Source: Bacteroidales bacterium
Lineage (GTDB): Bacteria; Bacteroidota; Bacteroidia; Bacteroidales; Muribaculaceae
DNA: 56,774 nt
Assembly: GCA_030524805.1 (NCBI GenBank)
Contig: JAUNFY010000011.1
Location: forward strand, 1 to 56,774
Reading direction: 5' to 3'
The notes under the pieces were generated by a model, which saw only the letters and a program-made list of their open reading frames with translations, searched no databases and was not told the DNA's origin. A program made the position numbers and the translations under genes. Position 1 is the stretch's first letter. Each line of letters starts with the position of its first letter. This document shows, one piece after another, positions 52,715 to 56,774 of this stretch.

Positions 52715-52757
52715 CCCGTCATAATGCCGCTCTGACGCGCCCCTACCATCTGCCGCC

Positions 52758-55700
52758 ATGTCGATGATCCTATCCCACCGCCGCAACCTCCTCCGCCTCG
52801 TCTTCCCGCTCATTACGTTTCTGGCGTCGCTCGCCACTTATTGGGCCACTGTCGATCCGGGGCCCTCTTATTGGGACTGCCCTGAATATCTCATCACTGC
52901 CCTGCGCCTTGAGGTGGGCCACCCGCCGGGCAATCCGGGGTGGGCACTCACCCATCGCGTGGCTACAGCACTGTTTTCCTCTCCCGAAACCCAAACCCTT
53001 GCCGTCAACCTCATGTCGGGGCTTTTCACCGCCCTGGCCTCGATGCTGCTCTGCATCGTGGGCATGTCGGCCATGCGCCTGATATGGAATCCGAGGCGCC
53101 ACACGCGCTGGCGGCGGCTGGCTATTGGCTTCGCTTCCTGCGCCGGCGCGCTATGTTTCGCATGGTCCGACTCCGCATGGTATAGCGCGGTGGAGGCGGA
53201 AGTCTACGCCATGTCGCTGTTCCTGTCGGCGCTCACCGTGTGGATGGCTCTCAAGTGGGCTTTTTCCTTCTCGCGGGCGGCCCGGATGCGGTGTCTCGTG
53301 GCGATAGCCTACATCATAGGCTTCTCGCTCGGAGTGCATCAGCTCAACCTGCTGGCGCTCCCGGCCATAGCGCTGGTGATGGCTGCCGGAGTGAGAAGCT
53401 GGAAGTCGCATCTTGTGCTCCGCCGCTCGGCGGCGTTTGTCGCGGCCTGCATCGCAGTGGTGGTCATACTCAAAGGCATCATGCCCGGTGCCGTGGCTCT
53501 GGCATCACGCGCCGACGTTTTCTGCGTTAATTCTCTTGGCTGGCCCTATTGGGCGGGTGCCATAGCGGCATGGAGCCTCGCGCTCGCCGTGGCGGTGGCG
53601 CTCGCCATTACCGTTTGCCACAGCCATCCCAAGTCGGGCACCGCCCTGTGGTGTCTGGCAGCCGTGATGACCGGCTATTGCATCTATATCCTGATTCCGC
53701 TGCGCGCATGGGCCAATCCTCCTGTCAACGAGGGCGACCCCTCTTCGCCGGGGCGACTGATCGATTATCTCGACCGCCGGCAATATGGCGGCGCCCCTCT
53801 CTTCTATGGCCGCACGCCGTATAGCCGCATCATGAGGCTGGAGAGGATGTCGGTGTCGGAAAGCGGCGACACCGCCTACGATTATTCCTGGAATGCCCTG
53901 AAAGTCGTAGGCCGCGACCTCAGGCCGATGGTGCGCGGCGGACACATACCGGAGCGGAGCCGCTTCCTCTCAGATGCCGACAGGTGCCTCAACCGACGCC
54001 TCGCGGCCGACAGCGCAGCCCGAGGATATGCCGTGACCGGCTTCCGCACCGAACCCATATATACGCCCGAGCTCAACATGCTCCTCCCTCGCATACATTC
54101 ATCGTCGCCGGCCGACATGCCGGCTTACCGCGACTGGACGGGCATGGATTCCTCCAACATGGTCAGCGTGCTCATCTCGGAAGCCATCGACAGCATGGGG
54201 CGCCCGGTGCCGATGCGCGATGCTGCGGGAAATCCGATGCGCCGCCATGAGCTGCGCCCTTCCTATCTGCAGTCGCTTTCCTACCTGATGGGTTATCAGA
54301 CCGGCTACATGTATCTGCGCTATCTGATGTGGAACTTCTCAGGGCGACAGAACGACGTGCCCGCTTCGGGCGAGATCGACCATGGCAATTTCATCACAGG
54401 CCTGCCGCTCGCTGACGACCTCATGCTCGGCCCGCAGTCAGCTCTCCCGGCGGAAATTGGCCGCGACAACGAGGGCTACAACCGATATTGGGCCATCCCC
54501 TTCCTGCTCGGCATCGTGGGCCTCGTGTGGCTTTTCGCCGGCAACGGACCTGCGCTGTCGCGCCCTGCCATGCGCGCGACGGCATGGACCTCGCTCGTGC
54601 TGATGCTGATGACTGGGGTAGCCATCGTGGGCTATCTCAACCAGACGCCGGGCGAGCCCCGCGAACGCGACTACACTTTCCTCATGAGTTATTGGTCGTT
54701 TGCCCTGTGGATTGCGATGGGGATGCTCCTGCTGCTCTTCGCCGCGCGACGCCAATGGATGCGCATCGCGGCAATGGTCGTCTCCGCCGCAGTGCCCCTC
54801 TGGATGCTCGCCCAGAACTGGGGCGACCACGACCGCAGCCACCGCAGCGCTACCCTCGACTACGCCGCCAACCTGCTTGAATCGCTCGACAAGGATGCCA
54901 TCATCTTCGTGGATGGCGACAACTATATCTTCCCGCTATGGTATGCGCAGGAAGTGATGGGAATGCGCCCCGACGTGTCGGTGGTGTGCAATTCTTTCCT
55001 TTCATGCGACTGGTATCTGCCTCAGCTCATGACTCCCGGCCCGGGCAACGACGGAGTGGCCATGACGGCCGACGTGGCCGACGTGGCCATGGGCAACTAC
55101 AATATGGTGCGGATGCCGGGGGCTGTCTCCGACACCCTCGACGCCGTAGAGGCGCTCCGCAACATTTATGCCGACATGTCGCCCACCCCGCAGTTCTCCC
55201 ACCGCTGGCTCACGATGGGCTCAGGCGATTCGCGATGGGTGTTCGACCTCCTGTCGATGCCCGGCAAATCGGCCAACTCCATCGCGTCGCTGAAGGAAGT
55301 GGCCATGATCGACATTATCGCCACCAATGCCGCATCGCGCTATCCGCGGCCCGTATATTGGCAGCAGGATCTTCCCCGCAACAAGTATCTCGGCTTCTTC
55401 CCCTACTCCCGCCAGGCCCTCTTCGCGCGCCGCCTCATGCCCGATGCGCCCGACTCGCTCGTGCTCACCGGCGAAGCCCTCCGCTCACTCCCCGCATTAC
55501 GATGGGGAGGCACCGACCGCATGCCCTACCCCGGACCCGACGTCATCGCGCAGGCACAGCTCCAGCGGGCATCGCTCATAAGGCTCGCCGAAGCCATGGC
55601 GCACGACCAACGCCACGACCAGGCTCTCCACATAGCACACATGGCGATGGTGCGCTTCCCCGAAAATGTCATACCCTTCGGCATCCGCAATCATTGCGAC

Positions 55701-55913
55701 AGCGCCTACTTCGAAGCCCGCCATCTCGCAGCCCTGCTCATCACCGGCGGCAAAGCCCGGCGCGACACCGCAGCCATATCGGAAGGCAACCGCCTCCTGC
55801 GCGACGACTCCATCCGCACCGCAGCCTACCGCCGCTACCGCCAGGCCATCCCCCCGCACCGCCGAGGAGCCATCTCCCCGAAAACCAACAACCAGACGAT
55901 CCTCCCCAAATAA
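52758..55913 (+). CDS. DUF2723 membrane protein (glycosyltransferase-like)
   Basis: A 1051-residue protein. Residues about 10-180 form DUF2723, with the signature DPGPSYWDCPEYLITALRLEVGHPPGNPGW, where acidic residues of the first loop are as in GT-C mannosyltransferases. About a dozen membrane helices follow (to about 340 and again about 585-690), with periplasmic parts between, and a large C-terminal soluble part (IFVDGDNYIFPLWYAQEVMGMRPDVSVV). This layout is common across Bacteroidota. The proposed role is transfer of sugars to exported proteins. It starts 44 bases after the SDR, so it may be co-transcribed with the steroid operon without sharing its function. Confidence 0.88.
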   Translation: MSMILSHRRNLLRLVFPLITFLASLATYWATVDPGPSYWDCPEYLITALRLEVGHPPGNPGWALTHRVATALFSSPETQTLAVNLMSGLFTALASMLLCIVGMSAMRLIWNPRRHTRWRRLAIGFASCAGALCFAWSDSAWYSAVEAEVYAMSLFLSALTVWMALKWAFSFSRAARMRCLVAIAYIIGFSLGVHQLNLLALPAIALVMAAGVRSWKSHLVLRRSAAFVAACIAVVVILKGIMPGAVALASRADVFCVNSLGWPYWAGAIAAWSLALAVAVALAITVCHSHPKSGTALWCLAAVMTGYCIYILIPLRAWANPPVNEGDPSSPGRLIDYLDRRQYGGAPLFYGRTPYSRIMRLERMSVSESGDTAYDYSWNALKVVGRDLRPMVRGGHIPERSRFLSDADRCLNRRLAADSAARGYAVTGFRTEPIYTPELNMLLPRIHSSSPADMPAYRDWTGMDSSNMVSVLISEAIDSMGRPVPMRDAAGNPMRRHELRPSYLQSLSYLMGYQTGYMYLRYLMWNFSGRQNDVPASGEIDHGNFITGLPLADDLMLGPQSALPAEIGRDNEGYNRYWAIPFLLGIVGLVWLFAGNGPALSRPAMRATAWTSLVLMLMTGVAIVGYLNQTPGEPRERDYTFLMSYWSFALWIAMGMLLLLFAARRQWMRIAAMVVSAAVPLWMLAQNWGDHDRSHRSATLDYAANLLESLDKDAIIFVDGDNYIFPLWYAQEVMGMRPDVSVVCNSFLSCDWYLPQLMTPGPGNDGVAMTADVADVAMGNYNMVRMPGAVSDTLDAVEALRNIYADMSPTPQFSHRWLTMGSGDSRWVFDLLSMPGKSANSIASLKEVAMIDIIATNAASRYPRPVYWQQDLPRNKYLGFFPYSRQALFARRLMPDAPDSLVLTGEALRSLPALRWGGTDRMPYPGPDVIAQAQLQRASLIRLAEAMAHDQRHDQALHIAHMAMVRFPENVIPFGIRNHCDSAYFEARHLAALLITGGKARRDTAAISEGNRLLRDDSIRTAAYRRYRQAIPPHRRGAISPKTNNQTILPK

Positions 55914-55962
55914 GGCTTCCCCACCCCCTCCCCCGCTATAAGGATAGCCCCACAAAAAATAG

Positions 55963-56171
55963 TTCCACTCTTGCTAAGAGTGGAAGCCAAAAGTCAACAA
56001 GCTATCGTTCAGCAAAATAGATTGATTAAAAGCGGTTTTTGTAAAACAAATGCCTTATTTCGCCCCTTAAATCGGCCCATACACATGCAAAAAAGCCGCG
56101 TAAAAACGCGGCTAATTCAAAAAAAAATAGTAACTTTGCATACGATAGTTCCACTCTTAGCAAGAGTGGAA
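55963..56171. repeat. Pair of identical palindromes with an internal hairpin
   Basis: Two 23-base palindromes (TTCCACTCTT, 3 bases, its complement) at 55963-55985 and 56149-56171 differ only in the loop (GCT against AGC), so one is the exact reverse complement of the other. Between them are a GCCGCGT-AAAA-ACGCGGC hairpin (56095-56112) with A-runs on both sides and a -7 motif TAACTTTG (56130-56137). Frames running through here have no family resemblance. Confidence 0.5.
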
Positions 56172-56433
56172 CAGCAGCCAAGACTAATGCGACAAGCCAA
56201 AAACTTGTACCTCAGCAAAATACCCATCACCGCAACCCCGGCCAACCTCCAGCAGGAACCACAAGGCAAGGGGTAGAGAAGAACGTGCCCCCACAAAACC
56301 ACCCCGTGCACCGCTCCTCCAACCCCAACCCCCTAACCACCACCAACATACCCACCGCCACCCACCCCACCCCGTAGAAAGTCCCCACCCCGAAATCCCA
56401 GCCTCCCCCAAAAGCCAGCGTTTTTTTGAAGGA

Positions 56434-56561
56434 GTGTGAGGGCGAAGCCCGAATCCCCGTAATAGTCAGAGGAAGCAGTGTGAGGGCGGAAGCCCGAAAT
56501 CCCCAAGCCCCTTCCCAAAGGCTGCTTTGAAAGTGTGTGAGGGCTGTAAAGCCCGAAATCC
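56434..56561. repeat. Three GGGC/GCCC hairpin repeats
   Basis: GTGTGAGGGC, 3-6 bases, GCCCGAA(A)TCC occurs at 56434-56456, 56478-56502 and 56535-56561. The loops differ while the stem and flanks are kept. The region 56277-56433 is C-rich and shows no gene. Confidence 0.6.
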
Positions 56562-56581
56562 ACCCCGCCTCAAAAAGCCAA

Positions 56582-56774
56582 ATGTACACCCCAATCCGCC
56601 AAATATCCCTCTCCCCCGCCGACCGCCAGATCCTCGTCGACACCGATGCCGACCGCTGCCGCCTCTGCGGCCGGCGCGCACCCGACGTCACCTTCCGCGA
56701 CTCTCCCCACCTCTTCCCCAAACCCCTCGGAATCACCCACTGCACCACCCGCAACCTCTGCGACAGCTGCAACA
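56582..56774 (+). CDS. Cysteine-rich HNH-like protein, 5' part
   Basis: A frame opens at ATG 56582 (MYTPIRQISLSPADRQILVD) and is cut by the window end after 64 codons. It carries CRLCGRRAPDVTF (about 24-36), an FPKPLG turn with a neighbouring His pattern (SPHLFPK), and NLCDSCN (about 58-64). Paired CxxC motifs with His-containing loop between them suggest an HNH nuclease/zinc-ribbon start. Codon use (strong C at third positions) fits the neighbouring GC-rich DNA. It sits behind the three hairpin repeats. Identity beyond this cannot be judged. Confidence 0.5.
   Translation, partial: MYTPIRQISLSPADRQILVDTDADRCRLCGRRAPDVTFRDSPHLFPKPLGITHCTTRNLCDSCN

Noticed and set aside
51172-52837. Long minus-strand frames over the OYE and SDR genes
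   Set aside because: The plus-strand genes have complete cofactor and catalytic motifs; the opposite frames have none.
55971-56276. 101-codon frame through the palindrome pair
   Set aside because: It reads straight through both palindromes and a terminator-like hairpin, and shows no family features.

Overview
The window reads as chromosome of a Bacteroidales bacterium, most likely a gut member close to Muribaculaceae. Supporting signs are the many -7 promoter motifs of the form TAnnTTTG, often with a TTG about 20 bases upstream, the near absence of Shine-Dalgarno sequences, and families typical of the order: TonB-dependent receptor plus DUF4249, BspA-type leucine-rich repeats, GH2/GH43/GH105 polysaccharide enzymes, a reg_prop regulator with an AraC head, EFR1 and DUF2723. 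The family-level placement is inference.

Region by region. 1-6100 is a patchy, AT-rich stretch that starts in a tRNA-Phe gene: an HNH nuclease, a DUF488 protein, hcp (hybrid cluster protein), an isolated and divergent 5S rRNA-like sequence, and a two-gene Fic/DOC plus DNA-binding protein unit. 6100-13500 is a run of small, mostly co-directional stress and housekeeping-type genes: DJ-1/PfpI, YwqG, META lipoprotein, small NTPase, tautomerase, GNAT, flavodoxin-fold reductase, AraC regulator and CatA-like acetyltransferase. It is interrupted by a 373-bp element with terminal inverted repeats. 13500-21000 holds a SIR2-like remnant, a fosmidomycin-resistance-type MFS exporter, a tandem GNAT, a second META lipoprotein, a protein kinase fused to BspA repeats, and a broken DUF6939-like gene. 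21000-29850 is a carbohydrate locus without SusC/SusD: a membrane reg_prop/AraC regulator, a GH2 enzyme, a DUF362 protein and a GH43 enzyme. The regulator and the DUF362-GH43 unit start from an identical 28-base promoter sequence. 30000-37830 has a DinD homologue, a TPR/HTH membrane regulator, a second MITE-like element, an outer-membrane barrel protein, EFR1, a small membrane protein that is a near copy of one at 7.6 kb, an inositol monophosphatase-like enzyme and an AlkD-like protein. 38300-42500 has a GH43 arabinofuranosidase/xylosidase-type enzyme convergent with a GH105-DUF2264 (GH154) fusion. 42600-49100 carries tRNA-Tyr, a TonB receptor/DUF4249 pair, a 0.9-kb cluster of non-coding repeats, a lipoprotein esterase and an aldo/keto reductase.

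The most notable unit is 49877-52714: a steroid 5-alpha-reductase-type membrane enzyme, an old-yellow-enzyme reductase and a short-chain dehydrogenase in one tight operon. This is the gene content expected for reduction of 3-oxo-delta4 steroids or bile acids followed by 3-keto reduction. A large DUF2723 membrane protein follows. The window ends in a non-coding stretch with palindromic repeats and the start of a cysteine-rich HNH-like gene.
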